A DNA stretch of 64,000 nt from Littorina saxatilis (Eukaryota > Mollusca > Gastropoda > Littorinimorpha > Littorinidae), in the NCBI RefSeq assembly GCF_037325665.1, contig NC_090261.1, forward strand, positions 71,136,061-71,200,060. The letters run 5' to 3'. This document shows positions 10,827 through 24,700 of the stretch, one piece after another. The notes beneath the pieces are model-generated. The model had not been told where the DNA came from, ran no database searches, and saw only the letters and a program-made list of their open reading frames with translations. The translations under genes and the position numbers were made by a program. How positions within the stretch are numbered: position 1 is the stretch's first letter; every line of letters begins with the position of its first letter.

Positions 10827-13800
10827 GTGTGTGTGTGTGTTGTTGTTGCTGTTCCCATAATTCTGTTATATAATACATTTTCAGCGGGACAATACATAAC
10901 AAGTTAATTAATCCAACGCTCGATAGACAAAGGCGAGAATTTACAAATTACCAATTACAGTACCAGTTTTCAGCACAGCATCATACAGCGCATATATAAA
11001 TAACTTTACATTAACAGCACAATATACTACTAGTTATCTATATTCTTATACACAGTTCAATTTTACTAGAAATTTCGAACTCGAGCTTGGTTCTGAAATA
11101 AGATCTTCATGTTAGTTTTTGGATTTCCGTACTTAAACTGGCTTATGCACATTTTCGATATCAATATAAGGTGATTAATTATGAAGGTTTTCTCTCTGGG
11201 GATATCACGTGTGAAATACCCAAAAAGAGCCTCTTCGCAGCTTAACTTTATATTTTTGCCTGTACATTTAAATATGTACCCTTGACATTCCTGCCATATG
11301 GGTTGCACTGCTCTACACTGCCAAAAAAAGTGCTCGATGAAGTCGGTTTCGTTACAATACTGACAAATATTTGTTTGACGAATTCCCATCTTATGTAGCA
11401 AAATATTGGTGGGATATATATTGTGTAAAATTTTCCAATGCAATAGACGAAGACGGGTTTCTGTCGAGCATTCGTTAGCTAATTTCCAGTGTTTATCTTC
11501 TAATGTAATATTTAATTTGTTCGACCAAAATCCAGCTGAGCTTGGCTCCTTTATCTCATAATTTAACATCTTTAGGCGAATTTGGCGTGGAGATAATTGT
11601 ATAAATGGCATATGATCAGAACGGGCCTGACCCGTATCACGCAATAATAGAGCTTTAATGGCAGTTTGTATTGCATTATATTCAAATAGGCGAGACTGTT
11701 TATATCCAGTTAGTTCACATATTTCCTCAAAAGAGCACATGTCGTTATCGTTAAAAACATCTTTAACAACGCATATTTTAGCCTTTATCCAGTCATTCAT
11801 GTATAGCGTTTGCTTCCTGTACCTTATATTTGTATTATTCCATAAGGTTTGATTGCGTACACTTATCTGCTGTTCATTACTGCTTATTTCTTTGATCTTG
11901 TGTTTATTGTTTAGCCAGGTGATAAAAGCTTGTTTCCAGAAATATTGCTTTATGGCACCTAGTCCTTTAAAATTTTCTGCACTCACATTTGAGCGCAGAC
12001 AGCATAAGCGTTCGCCCAGATTTAAAAAGGATGCCAATGGAATCTTTTGCCATTTTGCGTTACTTCCGTCCAGCAGCCTCATAATCCATGAAATTAGAAA
12101 TGATGTTTGTACATCTTTGACATTAATCATTTTCAGACCTCCAAGATTTGTCTCTTGGCACATTACTTTTCTATTAACTTTTTCATAAGCTCTTTTGTTT
12201 GAATATTTTTTCTTCCAGATAAATCGGAATAGAGATGAATTTAGCTTATTGAGGAAGTTTTCTGTGGCACATAGAGATTGCAGTGCGTAAGTAAACTGTG
12301 ACAACATTAATGTTTTGACTATACAAATTTTCCCCATTATACTTAGGTTTCTTTTCGACCATGTTGCTATTAATGAATTTACTTTATGTAGTTTAGGTTC
12401 CCAGTTTTCTTCTATGTTGGAGGCTGGGACAGAGTTGTTGAAATGAATACCTAAGATTTTGATTTGTTTTTTCCAAATAATATTACATGGTCGGTCAGCA
12501 GAAAATTTATTTATACCAAGCCACATTGCTTCTGTCTTTTGACCATTCATTGCTAACCCTGAAAATTTTGAAAACTGAGTTATTAGATGTAATACGTTTC
12601 TTAGGTCTTTCTCATCTTGTAGGAAGAAACTAATGTCGTCAGCATACATAAGTAGTTTAAGAATTTCACCATGTCTATCAGAATTCCTTGGCAGTTTAAT
12701 CCCTTTAACATCTTGATCTGCACGGATTTTGATTGCTAACACTTCGAGGGCCAGAACAAAGGCTAATGGTGAAAATGGACATCCTTGTCTTATTCCAGCA
12801 TCACATGGGAATGGACTCGATATCCATCCCATGTAATTAATACTACTCTCTGTATTTTTTGTTAAAGTATCGACCCACCTAATAAAATGTTCACCAAATC
12901 CGAACTTTTGGAACGCCCAGAGCATATATTCTTTAGATATCGTGTCAAAAGCAGCTCTGTAGTCTAGCGCCATTAAAATACCTGGTTGATTACTGTTATT
13001 CATATATTCAATGACGTCATCAATCATTCTAATAACAGTGCTGGAATTTCTTTTTTTTAAAAACCCAACTTGATCTTCACTTATTAAGTAATTGACGACT
13101 TGATTTAATCTGTTTGCAAGGCATTTCGCTAATAGTTTATAGTCGGTGTTCGTTACAGATATAGGACGCCAGTTATTTAGGTGCTCTCGTTTCAACCCCT
13201 TTCCTTTATGTATCAGTGTGATTGCTGCTCGCTTCTGGGATACAGATAGTTCCCCTTTTTCAAAGGCTGACCAAAAAGAGGATAATAACATTTTGTTTAT
13301 ATTACTCCAAAAGAACTTTATGAAATTGGTTGTTATTCCATCCAATCCTGGAGCAGAATTACTTCGCATTCCCTTAAGTGCAATAAGGAGTTCTTTTTCT
13401 GTAATTTCTTGATCAATACTGCCCTTTTGCTCCTCTGATAATTTTGGGATGTCAGTGTTTTTTAAAAATTCGTCCCCAAGAAAGTTATTAAAATTGGTGT
13501 TTTTAGTGTATCTGTTAGTAAAGAAGCGGGTTTGTTCCTTTAATATTTCAGACTGACTTGTAATAAATTCATTCTCTGTTATTTCTATTCTATCTAGTAT
13601 CTTATTTTTTGCGTGAGCTTTCTCTAAGTTTAGGAAATAACGCGTGTTTTTCTCACCCTCCTCAATGAATTTTATCCTAGATCTAATTTGTGCCCCTTTA
13701 GCTTCTTGTATTGTAAATAGTTCTAGCTCCTGCTTGATGTGCTCTCGCTTAGTCACCAGTCTGGCGTTACTGGGGTCCAGAGCCAGAAGTCTGTCCGTTT

Positions 13801-16800
13801 CATTTAACTGCTGTTGTAAAAGGGTGTGTTTGTTTATACTGAGAGTTTTCTTTTCTCTAGAATACGATATACACATCTCTCTTATTTTTATTTTACATAT
13901 ATCCCATCTTATTTGTGCATCTTCATTACTTGATTCTTCTTCATATTTTTTAAGAAATATATTGATGTTGTCAACTAATGCTTTATCGTGCAGTAGGCTA
14001 TCATTAAACTTCCAGTATGATGGACCACGCAACACGTGCGTTACTTTGTAGGTCAAGATGACCTGTCGGTGATCTGAATGAGCCACTGACTGTATAATAC
14101 AATCGCTGGCGTGGTCGACCACTCCACTAGAGGCTAAAATGTAATCAAGTCTTCTTGCTATAAAAGGGTTCTTGCGACTCCACGTAAATTCTTTGCAATC
14201 TGGGTTAAAGAGTCTCCACATATCATCCAGCTGACAGTCACTCAAAAAACGTTTAAAATTGTCTATAGCTTTCTGTGCATGATCATCACCACAAATTACA
14301 TCAAGTGAATTTGACAGAACACAATTGAAATCTCCACATACAATAACGTCATCTGTTTCAATCGTTTCAATGTGGGTACTTAATTTTTTAAGAAAAGGTT
14401 CTTTCTCATTCACTATTGTTGGGGAATACACATTGATTACATACAGTTTCTTATCATCTATCTGAATTTCTACACCTAACATTCGGTCTGTTTTAAACAC
14501 ACATTTTACATCATGTTGAAAGTTCTTATTCACTAAAACTAGCTGACCCATACTGTGGTTGGAGACAGTGGAATAAAACATCTTCCCTCCCCATTCTTTT
14601 TCCCATAGTTCCTTAACGTCGTCAGTAATATAAGACTCTTGTACGCATATTATATCTGTTTTTTCTTTCTTTTTGTTATTGAAAAACGTTTTTCTTTTTA
14701 TCGCATTTCTCAATCCGTGTATGTTAACAGAACATATTTTGATAGTATCCATATTAATTCATATTAATCAATCAAAAGTTACATATATGGTAAAATCGGT
14801 GTGAGTACTCGTAAGTCCGTGGGGCAGGCCAGTCCGTTAACCGCAAGTAACCATGGATGAGACAAAATCAGGTTTTACTGTTGTGTATATATATATCGTC
14901 ACTTAAACATTGTCTTTTTTTTTTTTTTTTTAAACTTACAGCCTTTCAGGCAGAGTAAAAGGAACTGCTGAGTGACATGTGGACTGGGTGGCCGAGTGGT
15001 AACGCACTTGCGCTCAGAAGCGAGTTCGACCCTGGGTCAAGGCGTTAGCAATTTTCTCCCCCCTTTCCTAACCTAGGTGGTGGGTTCAAGTGCTAGTCTT
15101 TCAGATGAGAAGAAAAACCGAGGTCCCTTCGTGTACACTACATTGGGGTGTGCACGTTAAAGATCCCACGATTGACAAAAGGGTCTTTCCTGGCAAAATT
15201 GTATAGGCATAGATAAAAATGTCCACCAAAAAACCCGTGTGACTTGGAATTATAGGCCGTGAAAAGTAGGATATGCGCCGAAATGGCTGCGATCTGCTGG
15301 CCGATGTGAATGCGTGATGTATTGTGTAAAACAAATTCCATCTCACACGGCATAAATAAATCCCTGCGCCTTGAATATGTGCGCAATATAAATTGCATAA
15401 AAAAATTTTAAAAATAAAAAAATCCCTGCGCTTAGAACTGTACCCACGGAATACGCGTGATATAAGCCTCATATTGATTGATTGATTGATTCTTACAACA
15501 CGTACACAGGAGAGAAAAAAGAAAGAAACACACTGACAGAAAGTGAAATTGAAAGAAAGACAGAAAGAAAAAAACCAACTGTATCTGACCCATTATAAAA
15601 AGGCAGGTAAGCAGAAACCATTAGCTTTAATTTGTAGAATTTGACATAATATGTTCATACCTTTCAATTAGACTCAGACCCACTCTGTATCCTAGGCTCT
15701 CCAGCTTGGCTATGCAGGTGTCCTGGAAACAAAAGAACAAAAGCATGTAGTCCTCTGCACTTGAAAGTGATAAGCATTTTTTTTTCTATCAAACTCAAAG
15801 CAATTAGCAAAACCAAGATGTGAATAATCTTTAAAACTTTCATTTTCCCAAACCGCAGATTAAAAAAAATATATTCTCACACCTTCACCTCACTTCTTTC
15901 ATTTGTACTAGGTAAACACGCGCACACACACACAATGTTTTGCCTCTTGTAAAATGTAAATTGTAATGAATACATATATATAATGTGCATGTGTGTACTA
16001 AGAGGAAGAAGTAAGACTTGAAGAGAGTGGCACTACACACATGATTGAACCTATTTCAGTATGAAACGAAATAACCTTCAATTACGCAATATAAAAGTAT
16101 TAAAACAGTATACACGGCATATTTGTGAGTAACGGATTCCGAAGTGGGAAACTCGGAAAAATGATTCTGACTCAGTGAGTTGTGTTAGTACTGTTACGGA
16201 CTAAGTGGATAAGACATCGGCCTCCTCGGCTAATCGGAAGGTCGTGAGCTCAAATCCCTGCCGCAGCCGCCTGGCGGGTTAAGGGTGGAGATTTTTCCGA
16301 TCTCCCAGGTCAATTTATGTGCAGACCTGCTAGTGCCTTATCCCCCTTCGTGTGTACACGCCATCTTAAACACACGGCCAGTACCGTATAACTGGCCTTG
16401 ATACGGAACGATTCAAGGGGGGCAATCTCAGTCATCTGAAAGAGGGAAATCCAAACGCAATCCGCCTTGTTCGATTTATAAGAAAAGCAAAAGCTGGAGT
16501 CCAGTCTGGACGAAACTGCTATCAAGAACGCCGAATTGATTTTTTGTGAGGTTTTTTTTTTAGCCGTAAGCGCCATTTCTCATTTCGAATTTCTCATAAC
16601 TGCTGTTCACAATGCGGCCGCAGTGAAACCAACAAAGGGGCCTCACTCTGGAAGAGTTTCCTGCTCCGATAAACATGGCGCTTACGGCTAAAAAAAAACT
16701 CAGAAAAAATCAATTCTGCGTTCTTGATAGCAGTTTCGTTCAGACTGGACTCCAGCTTTTGCTTTTCTTATTAATTTTTCTCTATCGTCCAAGCCCATAA

Positions 16801-19800
16801 AATCGAACAAGGCGGATTGCGTTTGGATTTCCCTCTTTCAGATGACTGAGATTGCCCCCCTTGAATCGTTCCGTACCAAGGCCAGTTATACGGTACTGGC
16901 CGTGTGTTCAAGATGGTGTGGCAGGCAGTATATTTTGACTTATAACTTCATTTGTTTGTGTCCTTTAAAAGAATAATCTTTTCATGTGCCTGTGCAGGAA
17001 TCAGTTGCCTGCTTATTATTATTATTATTATTATTATTATTTGTTAAAATATGCTTCATTGAAGTGCCTATTGTTTGTATGGCAAGTTTTCATTGGCTTA
17101 TGCTGCAAACTGTACTCTCATTGGCAGTTTAGTTGCCAATGTTGGCTTGGGAGACTACTTTTTTTGAGTGAACTAAGCTCACTGCATTTTTTGGTATGCT
17201 GACACCTGTCAGTGTCATTGCATTTGTTACCACCTGAACCTGTCTGTACAAGACTCCTTTTGCTGTTTTGGTAAGTGAGATCATGCCAGTATGAATGCTT
17301 TATTTTAGTAAATAGATTGACTTAAATGAATTGAATGACAGGACTGTTGAATGAAATTGTTTTATTATAACTGTATGCCAGTTTAGTTAGTTCAGTTTGA
17401 ATGCTTTGGAATTTAGTTGAAAAGAAGGAATGTGAACATAAACTAGTTTGGAGCCAGCTTCTTTATTTTTGATGGCGTTCATGTTGCTCATAAGTTACTT
17501 TCTATTTGAATAATGTGTCTAGGGAAATGTCAGTCTCAATTGCTACTGAAAGAAGGCACTGATGTATTTTTATTATTGGAAACAAAGAGTAATGGCTTGT
17601 TAATACCTGAGTTTGATATTTATTTTCATTGTCTACATATATGATGTGCACATAGTAATAATTGATGTAATGCTTGTAGGTTATACCCTGGCCAGACTGA
17701 GGAGTGAGTAAACCCTCATAACTACAACTACAGTATTTTTGAGGTATGCGATATTTATTATTGCGGTGTGACATTCTTTATTTAAGAATGGAGTTCATGT
17801 TAAATTATTCTCAGCATGTCAGATTCACATGTTGATGTTGTAAATTGGTTGCATTGTATACATATAATATTTACGTGTATGCCGTTTTGTATCGATGTCT
17901 CGGTGAAGCAATGTTGCTGAACTAAATGAAATATTTGATGTATATGTATACTTGTGAGAGCCGTAATTTGTTTTAATGTTAATGTGAATCGAATGAGGTA
18001 AATTATTTAACTATTTATTGATTTACAATCTTAGAACTTTATTGTACTGGAACACCACGTTTACATTATTTTATTTACATGTGTTTCAGGGTTTTTTCCA
18101 TGTGATTCGTTATGCCTTATGGTGAATAAAAAGCGAAGTCGGACTATCATCACACCGCCTTGTCTGCATGAGTGCGAGACGGTTACAAAATGGCGCCCAA
18201 TAAGGGACTTCGCGTCACCAGACTCTGCATCGCACGCCAGTCCTAGGTTGGCCAGGCTACAACGTCAACCAAGCACAAGGCTTCACGTGGCAACACCAGT
18301 CACCACGCAACCTTCAGCCTACGTCCCTGGCCAGGGCTGAGGTCAGTCAGCATCAACGCCAGTTGCAGAGGTGGGTGCGTTCCAGCAGCAGCCAGCTGTG
18401 ATGTTTACCAGCACCATCATACATGTCCCGTCTACATGCTGTATATTCTTCATCCTGTGACGTCTGCAGTGTGTTATGCTAGAAGTGTTCATCTTCAGGT
18501 TGTGTTAGCGCTCAGTCTGCGATTTGAGTACTCTGTCTAGACGTGTGTTTCTTAAACAGTGCAAAAGGCCTACGACTTTACCATATTGAGTCTGTGTGTG
18601 GTTAATGCACAGTATAAGAGCAAGGGAGACAATCTACCTGAATACTTCTGCCAGAAAGAGAAGATTTGTGTGCAATCACAGTGACATGACTGTTCAAGGG
18701 AGACAATTTTGAAACAAACCTCTTTATGCATGCTGTGTGATTATTTGCAGGAAACAAACTTGATCTTACTTTAAGAACATTGAGCGGATGGTTGCATGTC
18801 AGTGTTAACATAGTTTTTTTTATGCATCTGACGTTGTTTATTGCCTGATGTTCTGATCTTTGATATTTTCAGGATGTTGTAAACATCGTGGTATATGCTA
18901 CAATTTGTTTCGCAGGGCATTTTTCGTACTTGGTCGGTAGGTTATTGCGACCTTCCAGGCTATTTTTCAGGACTCTGTGACAGTTGGAGTTAGAAATTAG
19001 TCCTTTTTGTGATCGTTGTGGCTATTGTTGTTTGTTGCTTTTAACACATACCACAAGTATGGCAGAGCAAGTCACAGAAGAAGAACTTAGGCTGCTTAAG
19101 TCTTTTAGGGAGCTCGGTCTCACTCCAAAAGCAGACACCAAAGAGGACCTAGAGAGATGGATCCATAGCCAAGGCATTAAAGAGGAGGAGGCAGACAGCC
19201 GGCCACACAGCAAGGAGGACCTAGACAGATCTAGACCACGGACATTGGCGCTGTCCCGCACACCCCAGATTTCAGTTTTCTCTGGAAATCCTCAAGGCGA
19301 CAAACAGACCACCTTTGACCTATGGAAGTTTGAGGTGAGATGTCTAATGGAGAACGGTGTTTATGATGAGCCAGTGATCTTGGAGGCAATTCGTCGGTCC
19401 TTGAAAGGAGAAGCAGCGAGAATCGCGATGCGGTTGGGCATCTCTGCTACTGTAAAGGAGCTGCTGACCAAACTTGAAAGCGTCTTCGGGAATGTCCAGG
19501 CAGGCGAGAGGCTACTAGCGGCCTTCTATGGTGCAAGACAAGAAAGCGCAGAAGACGTGACCCAATGGAGCTGCCGGCTCGAGGACTTACTAGCTAAAGC
19601 ACAGGACCTGGGCCGAGTCCGCCCTATGGAGGTGGATGAAATGCTCCGAGTCATGTTCTACACAGGCCTGCGACAGGAACTGAAGGATCGCACAGGCCAC
19701 AAGTTCGACACCATTAAAAACTTTGATGAGCTGAGGAGCGCCATCAGGCAGATAGAGCAAGACAGTTCCTGCCAAGCCTCAAAGGTCAAGCCAATATCGA

Positions 19801-22800
19801 AAGCTGCCCAGCAAGCCTCAAATGATGTAGATGAGCTAAGAGCACAGGTGCATCAGCTCGCGACAGAGTTAGAAAGTGTAAAAGAAAGGCAACCTGCAAA
19901 CTACGGCAACTATCAGAACTCTGCCAACTATCAAAACCAGAGAGGTCGTGGCCGAGGTCGGGGAGCCAACAGCCAACAACATCGTCAGACCAATGACATC
20001 ATCTGCCATCGCTGCGGGGAAAAGGGACACATCCGCGTCGGGTGCAGAGTGCGGCTAGATCATAGCAAGCAAGTGTTAAACCCGAACGGACCTACAGAGA
20101 TGGGCTCGATGTAGGTCCACATTGTTTCAGCATGAGTAGCCCAAGCACAGCGCAAGAACCAGAACTTGTGGGATCGAGCAATGAGGTAGCAGTGAATATA
20201 AATGGGGTCGAAGCAACAGCGCTACTGGACACCGGTTCAACTGTATCCACTGTAAGCGAGAGTTTTCACCATGAACATTTGCCTACACTACCCATATATC
20301 CACTTCAAAATGTACTGAAGATCGAATGCGCCGATGGAGAATTACTTCCATACCTTGGGTACATCATCGCTTCATTAACAGCCCCAGGAACAGGGAGCCA
20401 TAGCATCGAGGAGCAAGAATGTCTCTTACTTGTCGTCCCAGATAGCCGTTACAATCGTAGCGTACCTCTTTTGATAGGCACAAACATTCTGAGTCACTTC
20501 TTGGATCATACCAGGCAGGAACATGGCTGTAAGTTTCTACAAGTAGCCAACATGCACACGCCGTGGTATCTCAGCTTCAGATGTATGGTTCTAAGGGAAA
20601 AGGAACTGAAGAAGAACAGGAACTGCCTTGGACTTGTAAGAAATGCAGACTTGAACGGCACAACGATCAAACCCAACAGTTCTATTGTAGTCACAGGCGT
20701 GATAGACAAGCCACTTGACTACGAGCCTACTTGCGCTATTGCTCAGCCAGCACTCAGCGGCGACTTGGCAAGCCTCCTTGACATAACAGCAAGCATAGTC
20801 AACTATCAGTCCAAGCACACAGGATTTGTAGATGTCCAGGTGTCAAACGTTACCACACAAACAGTCACCATCCCATCAAGAGCTATACTGTGTGAGCTAC
20901 AGCCAGTCACTATTGTGGACAGAGAAAGCAAACCTGAGGATAGTCCTGATTCTGATGCTTTCATGGATGATATCAAGATCACATCGCAGGCCCTGAACGA
21001 GCATGAGTGCGACAAACTAAAGACCAAACTCAGAGAACGCAGAGAAGCCTTCTCTAGCGGAAAAGATGACGTTGGACTGACATCCCGGGTGAAACATGAT
21101 ATCCGAATGAATGACAACACGCCCTTCAAGGAGCGCCACAGAAGGATTCCACCTGGTATGTACACACAAGTCCGCGAACATTTGCAGCAGATGCTGGATA
21201 GCGGGATCATCCGTCGCTCTCGCTCTCCGTGGTCTTCAAACGTGGTCTGGGTAAAGAAGAAGGATGGAACCCTGCGCCAATGTGTCGACTTTCGACAGTT
21301 AAACGCGAGAACGATCAAGGATTCGTATGCTCTTCCAAAGATAGAGGAACTTCTTGATGCCTTGTCAGGATCCAAATACTTCTCCGTTCTAGACCTGAAG
21401 AGCGGCTACCATCAGGTTGAGATTGTAGAAGAACACAAAGAGCGAACAGCCTTCACAGTAGCTCCATTAGGGTTCTTCGAATACAACCGAATGGCCATGG
21501 GTTTAGCTAACGCGCCTGCGACGTACCAGCGCCTGATGGAGGATTGTCTTGGGGATTTGCACCTAAACATCTGTCTCGTTTTTCTTGACGACATCATCAT
21601 TTTCTCTGACACATTTGAGGAACACCTCGAGAGAATTGATAGAGTCTTGATCCGCTTACAAGAGTGTGGACTCAAGCTGAATCCTAAGAAGTGTTCATTT
21701 TGTCAGGAAAAAGTGAAGTACGTTGGACATGTTGTATCAGCTAGGGGTATTGAAGCCGACCCTGAGAAGTGTGAGAAAGTGAGGAACTGGCCTCAACCAA
21801 GGACTCCTGAAGAAGTACGTCAGTTCTTAGGCTTCGCTGGTTACTACAGGCGATTCGTCAAAGGTTTTTCAAAGATCGCTAAGCCACTGACAGAACTTAT
21901 GCCAACTCCAGTCAAAGGGAAACCGAAGAAGAAGGGGAAGAAGGTTGAAAAGACGTCACCTAAACCGTGGACATGGGGACCAGAACAAGACATTGCATTC
22001 AACACGCTCAAAGAATGTTTGTCGCAGCCTCCAGTACTAGGTTTTGCTGATTACAGTCAACCATTCGAACTGCATACTGACGCCTCTGGTTCAGGACTTG
22101 GCGCAGTACTCTACCAAGAACAAGACGGCCAGAAGAGGGCACTCAGTTATGCTAGCAGAGGACTCAGCAAATCGGAGCGGAACTATCCAGCCCATAAACT
22201 TGAGTTCCTTGCCCTGAAATGGGCAGTCACGGAAAAGTTTCGAGACTACCTGTATGGACACAAGTTCACCATATACACGGATAACAATCCGCTGACTTAC
22301 GTTCTGACCACTGCTCGACTAGATGCAACAGGACACCGGTGGTTAGCTGCTCTAGCATCCTTTGACTTTGACATCAAATACCGCACAGGGGCAAGCAACG
22401 CAGATGCTGACGCACTTTCCAGACTTCCAGGGATACAGGATTTTGCTACGTCTGACAGTGATCAACACATCCCAGCCGAGTCGATCCGAGCCATATGCAA
22501 CTCACAGCAGTCAGAGATGTACATTGAGTGTCTTTCATTCTCGACAACTGTGATTGACGCAACTTTCAGCAGTACAAGTGGCCAGAGCTTGGGGACATTC
22601 AGTGACAATGACCTACGTGAAGCTCAGCAAGAAGACTCAGTGCTCAAGGTTTGGATCAAGGCGGTGCAACAACGCCAAAAGCCCTTAAAAGAGAACATGC
22701 CAGCAGGAACGTCGCATCAGACCCTCCGCACAAACTTTGACAAGCTAGAGTTGATGCGTGGAGTCTTGTACCGGACCACCTGCATAAGGGAAGAGGACAG

Positions 22801-24668
22801 AAAGCAACTAGTTTTACCCTCGAGGTACGTTCCCGACGTGTTGAAAAGTTTGCACAATGATGTAGGACATCCAGGAAGGGACAGAACTCTTAGCCTACTG
22901 AGAGACAGGTTCTTCTGGCCAGGCATGGCGAATGATGTGGAAAACTGGATCAAGAAATGTCCACGCTGCATTCGCAGAAAAACGCCAGCCAACAGCCGCG
23001 CACCTCTCAAAAGCGTTGTCACCACCCAGCCGCTAGAGTTGGTTTGTATGGATTTCCTTACTCTGGAGACATCTAAGGGAGGATTTCAACATGTTTTGGT
23101 GATCACAGATCATTTCACACGCTATGCACAAGCCATTCCAACCAGAAACATGAGTGCAAAGACAACCGCTGATGCATTTTTCAACAACTTTGTTGTCCAC
23201 TATGGAATGCCGCGTCGACTTCATTCAGACCAAGGTGCAAACTTTGAAAGTCGAATCATCAAAGAACTCTGTCAGATCACCGCATGCCAGAAATCCAGAA
23301 CTACACCCTACCACCCCATGGGTAACGGAATGTGCGAACGGTTTAACCGTACCCTTCTGGACATGCTGGGGACACTTGAACCGCACAGAAAGGCAGACTG
23401 GAAGAGCTACATCGCTCCACTGGTTCATGCATACAATTGCACCAGGCATGAATCTACAGGATTCTCACCATTCTCATTGATGTTCGGTCGAGACCCGCAC
23501 CTACCAGTTGACATTTCATTCGGTCTCAACAAGAATGATGGAAAGCAGGTGCCACTGACAAAGTACGTCGAAACCTTGAGAACGCGTCTGAAAGAGTCTT
23601 TTGACTTGGCGTCAGCAGCAGCGAGCAAAGCCCGCGCTAAGCAGAAACGTTTTTACGATCTCAAGGCCAGAGGAGCAGATGTGGGACTTGGTGACAAAGT
23701 ACTTGTCAAGATAGTTGCTTTTGACGGCAAGCACAAACTTGCAGACAAGTGGGAAGAAGACATTTACGAAGTCATCCAACAACCAAACAGTGATATTCCT
23801 GTATTTGTGGTCCAAAAAGAGAATGGAACAGGAAGAAAAAGAACTCTGCATAGAAACCTACTCCTACCACTTGGAACAAGGTTAGATCAGCCAGAACTAC
23901 CAAGGGAAGAGGTTCCACCTCAACAAGCAAGGCAGCGCCAGTCAAGAAGATTGCGCCGGAAGGGAGTAGCTGTGTCAGAAAGTTCACAAGACACCGAAGA
24001 CACATCAGGAGAAGACAATGACACCAGTGACTCCAGTGATTTCAATGAAGTATTAGAACGAGTAATCCCAAAGATGACTCGAGTGAGTGACACTGAAGAT
24101 TCTGATCACAGTGGGGACGCCCACAGTTCAATTTCCGACGACACTGAGATCGATCGGGAGGAGAATGTATCTGATCAGGAGGGTACCCAAGAGGAACAGG
24201 ATCCACAGGAACCTTTGGATTCAGCGGAAGAATTGGAAACTCGCGCACAGGAGAGTGAAGAGGAGGAGGAGCCCAGGGTGCCTCCAAACCCAGCCCCGAG
24301 AAGATCTCTCAGGGAGAAACAGGCTCCGGCATGGCACAACTCTGGAAATTACGTCATGAATATGAGTCAACATGAGCAACCAGAGTGGCTGCAGAAAGCC
24401 GAGTATTTGAAATCGCTTGGAGATACACCTGAATGGATTGTGAAAGCAATCATCAATGTTGTGGTGTCAGGATAAACTGTACAAAATATACAAGAATTCA
24501 ATTTGTTTTAGACAATGCGGTGTAAATGTTGTGTAAAATGACGAGGACGCCATTTTTTATCGGGGGGGTGTATGTGGCAGGCAGTATATTTTGACTTATA
24601 ACTTCATTTGTTTGTGTCCTTTAAAAGAATAATCTTTTCATGTGCCTGTGCAGGAATCAGTTGCCTGC

Positions 24669-24700
<32 letters not shown>

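Noticed and set aside
11658-14051. Plus-strand frames of 64-135 codons across the LINE
   Set aside because: Antisense shadows of the 1228-codon ORF2.
16984-17202. Open frame MCLCRNQLPAYYYYYY, repeated at 24640-24861
   Set aside because: It lies wholly in the LTRs and runs through the TTA microsatellite; it occurs twice only because the LTRs are duplicated.
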